A DNA stretch of 37,692 bases from Dehalococcoidia bacterium (GTDB lineage Bacteria > Chloroflexota > Dehalococcoidia > GIF9 > AB-539-J10). The position numbers and the translations under genes are program-made. Location of the stretch: the NCBI GenBank assembly GCA_009619075.1, contig WJOY01000020.1, positions 1-37,692 of the forward strand. The letters are read 5' to 3'. Within the stretch, counting starts at the first letter, position 1, and every line of letters starts with the position of its first letter. The notes under the pieces are model-generated. The model had not been told where the DNA came from. It saw nothing but the letters and a program-made list of their open reading frames with translations, and did no database searches. Below, piece after piece: positions 7,557-15,206 of the stretch.

Positions 7557-8756
7557 TTAAGTCACAGGAAGCACAACTTTTTCTCCCTCTTTTAGCCCGG
7601 ATAAAACCTCGCTATATATGCCATTGCTTAAACCCAGAGTAACTTGTCTTTTCTCAGTCTCATCGTCGGTGACAACTTCCACCCAGGGGTTTTCCAGAGA
7701 CCCCTGAATAGCTCGATTGGGTATCAGCAATACATTATCACGACGGTTAGTGATAATTTCAGCACTGGCACTCATACCATCTTTAAGTTCTTCATCAGGA
7801 TTTCCCAAAGTTATGGTAATTTTGTAAGACACCTCATCTTCCCAAACTTTGCCCGTTGGGGAGATGAAAGTTACCTTCCCTTTTACTTTTTTATCAGGCA
7901 AAGCAATCAAGGTAATAATGGCTTCCTGCCCCAGCTTCACCTTGGAAATGTCTATCTCGTCAATTTCACCACTCATTTCCACGTTACTGGGGTCAACCAG
8001 GTAGATTGCTGGACTGCTGTATGTCATAGCCGAAAGCTGCTGCCCTTCATCTATATAAACATCGGCTATGATGCCATCGAAAGGAGCAATAATTGTTGCT
8101 TTGGCCAGCTCTAGCTCGACCACAGCTAACTCTAGCTTTGCCATATCTAAAGCTGCTCTGGCTTCATCTGTCTCCAGTTCAGCCAATTTAACACTAAAAG
8201 GCAGCGCCCATGTCCTAGCGTGTGATTTCTTTTGCGCCTTGGATGTGTTCTCCTCAACCAGCTCTAGTAAAGCTTGTGCCCCCTCAATTTCCCCTTGCTC
8301 TAAAAGCTCTTGAGCTTCCTCTAAATTATTCTGGATTTCCTCTAGAGCTAGCCAGACCCCGGGCACGTCAATAGCATAAGTGTTGGTATAATGGGGGTAG
8401 ATTGTTTGCATAAGGTTATTTTCAGCCATTTTGTATTCAGCTTGAGCCATTTCATATCCACCTTGAGCCATCCCTACCCCCATTTCTAAGGGGCGAATAT
8501 CGAGCTTGGCTAATACTTGACCCTCGATTACCTTATCTCCCCTTTCCACCAGTATCTCATCTACTGCTCCCATAGTACCAAATGATAGATATTCCTTATG
8601 ACGCATTTTTAAATTGCCTTCTTTAGCAGAGACACTTATTATTAAATCGCCCCGAGTAACTTCAGCTGTTTGCAAGGGCATTTCTTGCTGGACACATCCG
8701 GCTAAAATTGAGCCAACCAAACACATCGCTATTATTGAAATTAACCATTTTTTCAT
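7557..8756 (-). CDS. HlyD/RND-type membrane fusion lipoprotein (efflux adaptor)
   Basis: The protein is 399 aa. It starts with a lipoprotein signal peptide (MKKWLISIIAMCLVGSILAG followed by Cys), so it should be lipid-anchored on the outer face of the membrane. A biotinyl-lipoyl-like half (GDLIISVSAKEGNL, VDEILVERGDKVIEGQVLAKLD) is followed by a long helical hairpin and then the second lipoyl half (ATIIAPFDGIIADVYIDEGQQL). A beta-barrel region and the C-terminal IPNRAI segment complete the adaptor layout. Adaptors of this kind work with RND or ABC exporters. The only exporter nearby is the MMPL protein just downstream. The start codon overlaps the stop of the upstream micro-ORF (ATGA), which implies coupled translation. 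Confidence 0.92.
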   Translation of the reverse strand: MKKWLISIIAMCLVGSILAGCVQQEMPLQTAEVTRGDLIISVSAKEGNLKMRHKEYLSFGTMGAVDEILVERGDKVIEGQVLAKLDIRPLEMGVGMAQGGYEMAQAEYKMAENNLMQTIYPHYTNTYAIDVPGVWLALEEIQNNLEEAQELLEQGEIEGAQALLELVEENTSKAQKKSHARTWALPFSVKLAELETDEARAALDMAKLELAVVELELAKATIIAPFDGIIADVYIDEGQQLSAMTYSSPAIYLVDPSNVEMSGEIDEIDISKVKLGQEAIITLIALPDKKVKGKVTFISPTGKVWEDEVSYKITITLGNPDEELKDGMSASAEIITNRRDNVLLIPNRAIQGSLENPWVEVVTDDETEKRQVTLGLSNGIYSEVLSGLKEGEKVVLPVT

Positions 8757-8878
8757 TTAATCAGCCTCCTCTTTGGAAACGTCTCCATTTTACTACCACC
8801 GCCAAAGCCCGACAAGACTGGTAACCACACCATAAGTAGAGATACTAAAAGAAACACCTCCAAAATAATTATGCTCAT
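8753..8878 (-). CDS. 41-residue membrane micro-ORF coupled to the efflux adaptor
   Basis: The ORF reads ATG at 8878 to TGA at 8753-8755 without interruption. The product begins MSIIILEVFLLVSLLMVWLP, one membrane helix, and continues with a glycine patch (SGFGGGS) and a basic tail ending FPKRRLIK. A strong gaggagg site lies 4 bases before the ATG. Its TGA overlaps the ATG of the adaptor gene as ATGA, and the adaptor's own site (aggagg) is inside its last codons. Either it is a real small membrane subunit of the exporter or a leader peptide that couples translation. No homologue is known to me. Confidence 0.6.
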   Translation of the reverse strand: MSIIILEVFLLVSLLMVWLPVLSGFGGGSKMETFPKRRLIK

Positions 8879-9004
8879 TGGCCCTCCTCTTATTATTCAT
8901 TTGGAATAACTTTCCACCACATCATTATCGCGCTGCTTTTTGTTTCATACACGCCATCCTACAACTTCTCTAGGCCAAAAAGAAAACGCTGTAAGCCCCC
9001 TGTT

Positions 9005-10720
9005 TTACAAGATTAAGTTCTGCAGGCTACCCACGATCAGTGCCGCGGCTACCATTATTCCAGTAGCTTTAAGGGTGTCTCTTGTCCGTAGCTCTCGAGC
9101 CAGTATCACAAAGGTAGCCACACAAGGGAAAAACATAGCTAGGACCGTACTGCTGATAACCAGCTGCTTAGCAGTTAATGCTAAGGGAGCTAGCATGCCC
9201 ATAGCCACATCCTTACGCAAAAAGCCAATAACTAGGGCAACAACTGTCTCCTTGGGCAGCCCCAGCAACCCGCTCACAATCGGGGCAGCAATATTAGCAA
9301 TAGCATCGAAAACCCCTAAAGTATAGAGAATATTTACCACCAGCACAGTGCTAAGAACTATGGGCAAAGCTTCTTTGATAAAGCCGGAGACTCGCAGCCA
9401 AAGCTTCTCACCGATGACTCGCCACGGCGGCAAGCGATAGGGCGGAATTTCCACCAGAAGTTCCGGGCTGAAACCCTTGACAATGCGATTAAGGATAAGC
9501 CCTATGATAACCCAAGATGCAAACAGGCTACCGTAGACCATAGCTACGTACTGTCCACCTTGCTGCCCCACCAGTCCTATTATCATAGCTTGCAACGCTG
9601 CGCATGGAACGCCAATAGAAATCAAAGTAGCCGCAATAAACCTTTGTCTACGGCTCTCCAAAATACGGGTTGCCATAACCGCAGGCACATTGCATCCAAA
9701 GCCAAGGATAGTAGGGATGATGGCATAACCGTGTAGCCCCAACCTGTGCATTAGGGTATCCATCAATACTGCTAAACGGGGTAGGTAACCAACATCTTCC
9801 AGTATTCCTAACGCCAGGTAAAAAGAGACGATATACGGTAACACCGCACCAAGAGGGATGTAAAATCCAGTGCTAAGCAAACCAAAGGATTGAAAATAGT
9901 CAATTTCCCCAGCAATAAGGTTGCCTATCAAGACACTGTGCCAGAAACCTCCTGACCCTAAAGCAAGGCTCACTTTCATTAGCAAAGGGGTCCATAGCCA
10001 CTCGAAAAGAGGATCGGTCACGTAACCAATGATACTCTCACCAATAAGGCGGATGACCCAAAAGGTGGCAAGGAGAACCACCAGGGCGATGAAAACTCCG
10101 CCCACCGGATGATCGCTGACATCTTCCAGAACATCACGCCAGGTATGGTGACGATGGCTTAACGATTGCACTTGACTGACGATATTGCCAACTCTTGCCC
10201 ACCGTTCATCGCTACTAGAACCAGAATAAGCAGTTTTAGGCACCTTCGCTTCTGGAAGACGCCTGACTAACCCCTTTATTCCTTGCCCGGTTACCCCTAC
10301 TGTGGGGACAACTGGCACCCCGAGAAGTTCTTCTAGCTTAGCAACATCAATACTTATGCCTCGGTGACGAGTATCGTCCCAAATATTGAGGGCAACTATT
10401 ACCGGTACTTGTCTTTCCAGCAGCTGCAAGGTGAGATTGAGGTTTCTCTCCAAATTGGTGGCATCAACAACGTCGATGACTAAATCCCCGTCTTTAAGCA
10501 TCTCCACGGCTACCTCTTCCGCCTTACTAGTCGGCTCAAGAGTATAGGTGCCAGGCACATCGATAACCTCGGCTTGCTCTTCACCCAGTTTCAAATGACC
10601 CTTGGTGAACTCCACCGTGGTGCCGGGATAATTGGAAGCGATTATGTGTATACCAGTAAGCCGGGAAAACAGGGCGCTTTTGCCCACATTAGGATTACCC
10701 ACAAGTAGGATCCGCATCAT
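9005..10720 (-). CDS. feoB: Ferrous iron transporter FeoB, short form
   Basis: The protein is 571 aa. The N-terminal G domain shows G1 GNPNVGKS (8-15), G2 region PGTTVEF (32-38), G3 DVPGT (54-58) and G4 NIWD (112-115). The membrane half has both Gate regions, recognisable by GFGCNVPAV and by GVPCAALQAM with its conserved cysteine. FeoB imports Fe2+ across the cytoplasmic membrane with GTP-dependent gating. Typical FeoB proteins are about 650-770 aa. This one has a compact linker after the G domain and ends soon after the last helices, with no C-terminal cytoplasmic tail. feoA starts 27 bases upstream and the iron-type regulator lies before that, so the three genes form one functional unit. 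Confidence 0.94.
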   Translation of the reverse strand: MMRILLVGNPNVGKSALFSRLTGIHIIASNYPGTTVEFTKGHLKLGEEQAEVIDVPGTYTLEPTSKAEEVAVEMLKDGDLVIDVVDATNLERNLNLTLQLLERQVPVIVALNIWDDTRHRGISIDVAKLEELLGVPVVPTVGVTGQGIKGLVRRLPEAKVPKTAYSGSSSDERWARVGNIVSQVQSLSHRHHTWRDVLEDVSDHPVGGVFIALVVLLATFWVIRLIGESIIGYVTDPLFEWLWTPLLMKVSLALGSGGFWHSVLIGNLIAGEIDYFQSFGLLSTGFYIPLGAVLPYIVSFYLALGILEDVGYLPRLAVLMDTLMHRLGLHGYAIIPTILGFGCNVPAVMATRILESRRQRFIAATLISIGVPCAALQAMIIGLVGQQGGQYVAMVYGSLFASWVIIGLILNRIVKGFSPELLVEIPPYRLPPWRVIGEKLWLRVSGFIKEALPIVLSTVLVVNILYTLGVFDAIANIAAPIVSGLLGLPKETVVALVIGFLRKDVAMGMLAPLALTAKQLVISSTVLAMFFPCVATFVILARELRTRDTLKATGIMVAAALIVGSLQNLIL

Positions 10721-10747
10721 CTCCTAACAAAGTTCCCAGGCAGATAT

Positions 10748-10996
10748 TTATCCAACCGCGACTATTATTCTGTTAGCCATGCCAAAGCCAATAGCTACTT
10801 GGGCATTATCCACCCTGAGAGTAACCGGCCCGCGAAAGAGAGTAGAACTTATTTTAGTCACCTTCTTCCCCGGCCTGATACCCAAAGCCTCCAGCCGCCG
10901 CATCAAACCTCGCCCCCCTAGAATTCCAATTACAGTGCCAGTCTGTCCAATTTCCATCTGACCCAAGGTCAATTGTCCCCCTTGATGCATAGCCAT
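10748..10996 (-). CDS. feoA: Ferrous iron transport protein FeoA
   Basis: The protein is 82 aa with the SH3-like FeoA fold signature: L(10)TLGQMEIGQTGTV, then RRLEALGIRPGKKV and the closing VAIGFGMANRIIV. FeoA is a small cytoplasmic partner of FeoB and is needed for full iron uptake. It has a ggggat site ahead of its ATG and is followed after 27 bases by feoB. The palindrome at 11177-11200, about 180 bases upstream, is the likely control site for the pair. Confidence 0.93.
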   Translation of the reverse strand: MAMHQGGQLTLGQMEIGQTGTVIGILGGRGLMRRLEALGIRPGKKVTKISSTLFRGPVTLRVDNAQVAIGFGMANRIIVAVG

Positions 10997-11176
10997 AATT
11001 TATCCCCTATCTCTGAAATGTCTTAACAAGGCTTCCCCAATAGCGGTCTTAATTCTTCTAAATGCAGTCACCTTACTTCGTGATTCTTTCCTGTCTTGAA
11101 TACTATGGTGAAAAACATGTTGGCAACTACTCGATACCCTGAATCACTAATACACTGGATTTGCCAAAACAAAATT

Positions 11177-11209
11177 TTGAGTTAGTCTTGTCTAACACAA
11201 GAGCGTCAA
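11177..11209 (-). promoter_or_regulatory. Candidate feoAB promoter with DtxR-type operator
   Basis: Read on the - strand, a ttgacg box (11209-11204) is followed at once by an imperfect palindrome at 11200-11177: TTG, one base, then GTTAG-N6-CTAAC, one base, then CAA. The core GTTAG-A-CAAG-A-CTAAC matches the one upstream of the regulator gene, GTTAG-G-CAAG-G-CTAAC. The palindrome lies where the spacer and -10 element would be, fitting repression by a bound regulator. The -10 hexamer itself is weak (actaac), so the promoter call is tentative. Confidence 0.6.
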
Positions 11210-11214
11210 ATTTT

Positions 11215-11721
11215 TTACTTTCTCCTCTCTTCCTTCTCCAAACCCCTAGCCAGACACTCTTCAGGAAGCTGTCCATGCTCCAGATAATATTTATACCTTT
11301 TGGGGAAGTTAGGCTCTTCTAAGGGACATGATTGTATAAACTCTATGAACTTAATCATCCTCTCCAGACTTAGCGAGCTAATGACATGCTCAATCTTGCA
11401 AGCATCCTCCTCAGCCGTTTCCCGATCAATGTCCAGCGCCTCAGTAAAAAAGCGGCTCAGTGCTTCATGGCGGTGAACCACACCCTCAGCAACACTTTCA
11501 CCCTCAGGAGTAAGCTCCACGTATCTATATCTCTCGTGCACCACAAGCCCCTTCTCTGAAAGCCTCTCCAAAGCTGAAGTAACACTAGGCATTCTAACTT
11601 TCAGCCTTCGGCTGATCTGACTTACCCTCACTGCCTTATTCGCATCACGAAGCATGGCTATCGCCTCAAGATAGTCTTCCATACTAGGAGTATGTTGTCT
11701 TTCCACTTGCTGTTTTACCAT
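11215..11721 (-). CDS. DtxR-family metal-dependent repressor (iron-type ligand set)
   Basis: The protein is 168 aa. A winged helix-turn-helix (about 12-72, ISRRLKVRMPSVTSALERLSEKGLV) is followed by the dimerisation and metal-binding domain (HRHEALSRFF; CKIEH). The ligand string C108-x2-E-H corresponds to the Cys-Glu-His of DtxR/IdeR; MntR has Glu at the Cys position. That favours Fe2+ sensing, in line with feoAB next to it. The C-terminal SH3-like domain of DtxR is absent, so this is the short, two-domain form. It probably represses its own promoter and feoAB when iron is sufficient. The targets are inferred from the matching palindromes, not shown. Confidence 0.9.
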   Translation of the reverse strand: MVKQQVERQHTPSMEDYLEAIAMLRDANKAVRVSQISRRLKVRMPSVTSALERLSEKGLVVHERYRYVELTPEGESVAEGVVHRHEALSRFFTEALDIDRETAEEDACKIEHVISSLSLERMIKFIEFIQSCPLEEPNFPKRYKYYLEHGQLPEECLARGLEKEERRK

Positions 11722-11737
11722 CGCTCATCACTTCAAG

Positions 11738-11787
11738 AATTGTTAGCCTTGCCTAACAATTATATCGATGCCTAATTTTCTTGTCAA
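11738..11787 (-). promoter_or_regulatory. Promoter and operator of the DtxR-family gene
   Basis: On the - strand, TTGACA (11787-11782) and TATAAT (11764-11759) are separated by exactly 17 bases, both at consensus. A near-perfect palindrome, AATTGTTAG-N6-CTAACAATT (11738-11761), overlaps the -10 box and the expected start of transcription. A repressor bound here would block RNA polymerase. The core is shared with the site at 11177-11200, which supports autoregulation. Confidence 0.8.
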
Positions 11788-11856
11788 CCCCCCACCCTAT
11801 CTAACCAAAAAATCTGATATTATAGGCAGTAAAATAAATAGGCTTTAAGTATTATT

Positions 11857-12501
11857 ATGTCAAACAAATCAGTAAGGTGGATAGGCAGCGATGAAGCTGG
11901 CAAAGGGGATTATTTCGGACCGTTGGTGATTGCCGGCGTGTTGGTAGATAACACAATTGTTAAGTCGCTTGAGGAATTGGGGGTAAAGGATAGCAAAAGG
12001 CTTTCCGATAATTCAGTAAAGGCATTAGCAAACAAAATTAAGAAAATGTGCCTGTGCTCAGTAGTAACCATAGGACCGGCAAAATACAATGAACTATATA
12101 ATAAGATAAGAAACCTGAATCGCCTGCTTGCCTGGGGGCACTCTAGAGCCATAGAAAACATTCTAGATAGAGAAGAATGTGACTATGCCCTAGCTGACCA
12201 ATTTGGAGACGAGAAATTTATAATCGCTGCCTTAATGGAAAAAGGTAAAGGGATAAAGGTAAAACAGGAAATTAGAGCTGAAAGCGATATAGGAGTGGCA
12301 GCAGCCTCAATACTAGCCAGGGCAGAGTTTGTTCACCGCCTGGCAATGCAGTCAGTAAAATACGGAATGGATTTTCCCAAAGGCGCTTCGCCAGCAGTAA
12401 TTGAAACCGGAAAGGAATTTGTCAGGAGATACGGAAAGGAAAGGCTAAAGGAAGTGGCTAAAATCCACTTTAAGACGACAAAATCAGTCCTGGCAGAATA
12501 G
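11857..12501 (+). CDS. rnhC: Ribonuclease HIII-type enzyme
   Basis: The protein is 214 aa and degrades RNA in RNA-DNA hybrids. The motif GSDEAGKGDYFGP (10-22) carries the first catalytic Asp and Glu in the HIII form; RNase HII usually has DEAGRGPLAGP. DSKRL, LADQFGDEKF and ESDIGVAAASILARA supply the remaining acidic residues and the conserved helix. RNase HIII normally has an N-terminal TBP-like substrate-binding domain of about 80-90 aa. It is missing here, and the start at 11857 sits directly before the catalytic core. It is transcribed away from the DtxR-type gene. Confidence 0.88.
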   Translation: MSNKSVRWIGSDEAGKGDYFGPLVIAGVLVDNTIVKSLEELGVKDSKRLSDNSVKALANKIKKMCLCSVVTIGPAKYNELYNKIRNLNRLLAWGHSRAIENILDREECDYALADQFGDEKFIIAALMEKGKGIKVKQEIRAESDIGVAAASILARAEFVHRLAMQSVKYGMDFPKGASPAVIETGKEFVRRYGKERLKEVAKIHFKTTKSVLAE

Positions 12502-12515
12502 AGGGTGTTTAAAAA

Positions 12516-12567
12516 TGTAGTTGCCCAATTTATTGGGCGTCTGTGCCTGATAAATCAAGCAACTACA
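12516..12567. repeat. Nested inverted repeat (possible MITE or REP remnant)
   Basis: Outer arms tgtagttgc (12516-12524) and gcaactaca (12559-12567) are perfectly complementary. Inside them is a second hairpin, gcccaat-tt-attgggc (12523-12538). The unit is 52 bases long and lies between rnhC and the macrodomain gene. Such compact nested palindromes are typical of small non-autonomous elements. It could instead be a transcription terminator for rnhC, but there is no T-run after it. Confidence 0.5.
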
Positions 12568-12663
12568 AAATTTGGAGGTGAAGAATTTCCGGGATAGTCA
12601 AAACAAATCTGAATCCAAAGCTAGAGCAAAATTAAACAGCCTAAGAATAAGAAAGGAGGGGAA

Positions 12664-13224
12664 ATGGAGGTAATTATCAACAACACAAGGCTATCTATAA
12701 TTCAAGGAGATATCACTAAGCAGACTACTGATGCCATAGTCAATGCTGCCAATCCCAGCTTAATGGGAGGTGGCGGTGTAGACGGTGCCATACATCAAGC
12801 TGGAGGCCTAGCTATTCTGGAAGAATGTAAGCAAATTGTTGCTAAGCAAGGGAGATTACCACCGGGAAAGGCTGTGATTACCACTGGAGGGAATCTTAAG
12901 GCAAAATATGTCATCCATACTGTTGGCCCTGTCTGGCATGGTGGTAGTAGAAATGAAGCCGAGCTTCTAGCTAGCGCTTACTATGAATGCTTAAAAGTGG
13001 CTACAGAGAATAAATTGACTAGTATCTCCTTTCCCTCTATAAGTACAGGAGCTTATGGCTACCCGGTAGCCGAAGCAGCCAGGATAGCCCTGAGAACCGT
13101 GGTTTCATTTCTCAAGGAACAAGCCACTTCTATTAAAGAGGTCGTATTTGTCCTTTTTGATTCCAGAACCTATGAGAGCTACCTCTCCGCCTTGCGAGAA
13201 GCGACAGGCAGTCTTAAGACCTGA
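12664..13224 (+). CDS. Macrodomain protein, predicted ADP-ribose/O-acetyl-ADP-ribose deacetylase
   Basis: The protein is 186 aa, a single macrodomain of the YmdB/MacroD type. The ADP-ribose-binding motifs are GDITKQTTDAIVNAAN (15-30), the glycine loop GGGGVDGAI (36-44), and PSISTGAYGYP near residue 124. Proteins of this type remove ADP-ribose from acidic side chains or deacetylate O-acetyl-ADP-ribose, the product of sirtuins. A sirtuin gene lies in the same window (18560-19324), so both steps of that pathway are present. The ATG follows an ideal aaaggagggg site. It is probably a single-gene transcript: 198 bases separate it from the next gene, which has its own promoter. Confidence 0.92.
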   Translation: MEVIINNTRLSIIQGDITKQTTDAIVNAANPSLMGGGGVDGAIHQAGGLAILEECKQIVAKQGRLPPGKAVITTGGNLKAKYVIHTVGPVWHGGSRNEAELLASAYYECLKVATENKLTSISFPSISTGAYGYPVAEAARIALRTVVSFLKEQATSIKEVVFVLFDSRTYESYLSALREATGSLKT

Positions 13225-13360
13225 AAGCGGCAAGGGATATCTAAAACCCTCTTGGAATTTGCCCCGCGTGAGACTGCACAAAACGTCAGAAAGTGCAATC
13301 TGTGTGTATTATGAAGAGATAGCTCGCGCAAAGTAAAACAAAGACCGGTATGAATATCAA

Positions 13361-13388
13361 TTGACATCTACCGTAGTAAGAGTAGAAT
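13361..13388 (+). promoter_or_regulatory. Promoter of the ATPase/PIN-like gene pair
   Basis: TTGACA (13361-13366) and TAGAAT (13383-13388) are 16 bases apart. The ATG of the ATPase gene lies 35 bases beyond the -10 box. This suggests that the two-gene unit is expressed independently of the macrodomain gene upstream. Confidence 0.6.
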
Positions 13389-13422
13389 TGGAATTACGAA
13401 TGTGGTTGGAGGTGTAGTTGCC

Positions 13423-14763
13423 ATGTTTGAGTCACTAAGAATAAAAAATTTCCGATCGATAAGAGATTCCGGTGAAATTAAACTATCAGATTTGAATGTG
13501 TTTGTTGGGCCTAATAACTCCGGTAAATCATCGATTCTATATGCACTAATGATGATAAAGATGACTATGGAAAGCAAGAATGAAGATATGGCTCTGATTA
13601 CAAGCACACCTGAGTTAGATCTTGGTAGCTATTTGGATCTAATTCGTGACGGAAATACTGACTATAGATTAATGATTAAGTTCAAGCTTAATGACCCAAG
13701 TGTTCGCGAGCCTTTCGCAGTTTTTGCCGAATATGGTAGGGAAAAGCATAATAGCTATGCTGATCTACAAGCAGAATTTTGTTTTGATAAAGCCAGAAAC
13801 AGAATCGAAGTAGTTTCATTTATTGGGAAGGATCATTTAGGAAATAGTATTATAACTGTCAGAAAAACAGACGATAGCAGCTTGAAAATCAGCGGCCCAT
13901 CTGCAAAACTATTGAAACACATGCGGGTTAAGTTCATGAACTTTATTCCCGGAATTGTACCATCTGGCCCAAAACCAAAGTTTGATATGGTCACCCAAGT
14001 TGTAAGATGGGATGTTGCTTCAACGATAAGGGCAGGAGAATTATCAGAAGTTATCCAAAAACTGAAATATGTAGCACCTATAAGGGAGAGAATACCAAGA
14101 CACGGCATAGTTGGAACCATGGTATATTCCGAATTAACCCCCTCGGGCCAGAATTTGATGCGTGTATTGTCCAGCTCAGACATAATTAGCACTCGGGGAA
14201 AAGCAGCCATAGATGAGTTGAATTATTGGCTTGGCAGCAAGTTCAAGCTTTTAAAGAATATTGAACTCATAGATATCGACAAAGCCGGTACTGTAAAAAT
14301 ACTGATTGCAGACGACCCAAGGGGTTCGAAGAAAATAAACCTTGCATCTATGGGGTGTGGTATCTCTCAGTTAGTTCCTGTGGTAGTACAGACTGTCCTG
14401 TTACCCAAATCGGGCTGTTTGCTTGTTGAGCAGCCTGAAATTCATCTCCATCCATCTGCACAGGCTGACCTTGCAGACCTCTTTATTGGGAATATCAGAG
14501 GAAGACGACAATTTATCATTGAGACTCATAGTGAGCATTTTGTTCTTCGCTTAAGAAGAAGAATAGCAGAAGGGAAAATAAAGCCCGAGAAAATTGGAGT
14601 ATTCTTTGTTGAGAAGAAGAAAGGTTTGACTAGGATACGGAAGCTTAATCTGAAACCAAATGGTCATTTCGAAGAATGGCCTACTGGCTTTTTTGAAGAA
14701 GGCTTTAAGGAGGCGTTAGCGATTGCTGAAGCAGGTGGCGAGGCTAGTAAAGAGGAAGACTAG
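13423..14763 (+). CDS. OLD/RecF-like AAA ATPase with DUF3696-type C-terminus
   Basis: The protein is 446 aa from the ATG at 13423, which has ggaggt 9 bases upstream; a GTG at 13402 precedes that site and is less likely. It begins LRIKNFRSI, the usual entry of SMC/RecF/OLD-type ATPases, with Walker A GPNNSGKS at 29-36. The C-terminal half has signature and Walker B (CLLVEQPEIHLHP) and the IIETHSEHFVLRLRR motif. The last 60 residues (RIRKLNLKPNGHFEEWPTGF) match the DUF3696 tail. Such ATPases often pair with a nuclease in defence or toxin-antitoxin-like loci. Here the next gene, 3 bases away, encodes a PIN-like protein. Role in defence is inference. Confidence 0.88.
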   Translation: MFESLRIKNFRSIRDSGEIKLSDLNVFVGPNNSGKSSILYALMMIKMTMESKNEDMALITSTPELDLGSYLDLIRDGNTDYRLMIKFKLNDPSVREPFAVFAEYGREKHNSYADLQAEFCFDKARNRIEVVSFIGKDHLGNSIITVRKTDDSSLKISGPSAKLLKHMRVKFMNFIPGIVPSGPKPKFDMVTQVVRWDVASTIRAGELSEVIQKLKYVAPIRERIPRHGIVGTMVYSELTPSGQNLMRVLSSSDIISTRGKAAIDELNYWLGSKFKLLKNIELIDIDKAGTVKILIADDPRGSKKINLASMGCGISQLVPVVVQTVLLPKSGCLLVEQPEIHLHPSAQADLADLFIGNIRGRRQFIIETHSEHFVLRLRRRIAEGKIKPEKIGVFFVEKKKGLTRIRKLNLKPNGHFEEWPTGFFEEGFKEALAIAEAGGEASKEED

Positions 14764-14766
14764 CTT

Positions 14767-15153
14767 GTGGATGACTTAACATTAGATGTATGTGTTCTGA
14801 TGACTGGATCAAGTATTGGTAATCCACGATATCAGAATACATGCCTTGATCTAATGAAGAGAATGCTAGCTATAGATAATTATAAGCTGGCCTTAGATAA
14901 GAAAAGGCAGATTAGACATCAATACCTAAGGAAAAACGGGGAAGGGACTTTTGGGCATCATTTCGTTATTCAAATGGCGCTCAAGGAAAAAACGGTTATA
15001 ATACCGTGGCGTAATTTAAATGATGCAATCCGGGTAAAGCTTGAAGAGGAAGGTTTCACCAGGAACAGTGAAGACTACAAGTATGTTATATGCGCTTCAG
15101 GAACGTGTTGTAATAAGCTAGTCAGCCACACGACCCGCATTTTTTCGGTGTAA
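14767..15153 (+). CDS. PIN-like predicted nuclease, C-terminus apparently frameshifted
   Basis: The ORF starts with GTG 3 bases after the ATPase stop and gives 128 aa. LTLDVCVLMTGSS near the start and ALDKKRQIRHQYLRK further on look like the first acidic motif and surroundings of a PIN-like fold. The ORF ends NKLVSHTTRIFSV. If two bases are removed from the cacac run at 15127-15131, the reading continues as LVSHDPHFFGVKRIL and on to PIKVLLPGQT, stopping at 15204-15206. That tail has the conserved late Asp and flanking pattern (VSxDxxF) expected of PIN-like nucleases. So the gene is probably a recent pseudogene or carries a sequencing error; the natural end would be 15206. Family assignment is moderate. 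Confidence 0.65.
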   Translation: MDDLTLDVCVLMTGSSIGNPRYQNTCLDLMKRMLAIDNYKLALDKKRQIRHQYLRKNGEGTFGHHFVIQMALKEKTVIIPWRNLNDAIRVKLEEEGFTRNSEDYKYVICASGTCCNKLVSHTTRIFSV

Positions 15154-15206
15154 AGCGCATATTGGCCAAAATACCCATAAAGGTGTTGTTACCAGGTCAA
15201 ACATAG

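Noticed and set aside
13148-13336. ORF of 62 aa overlapping the end of the macrodomain gene on the same strand.
   Set aside because: No ribosome binding site, heavy overlap with a well-supported gene, and no recognisable composition.
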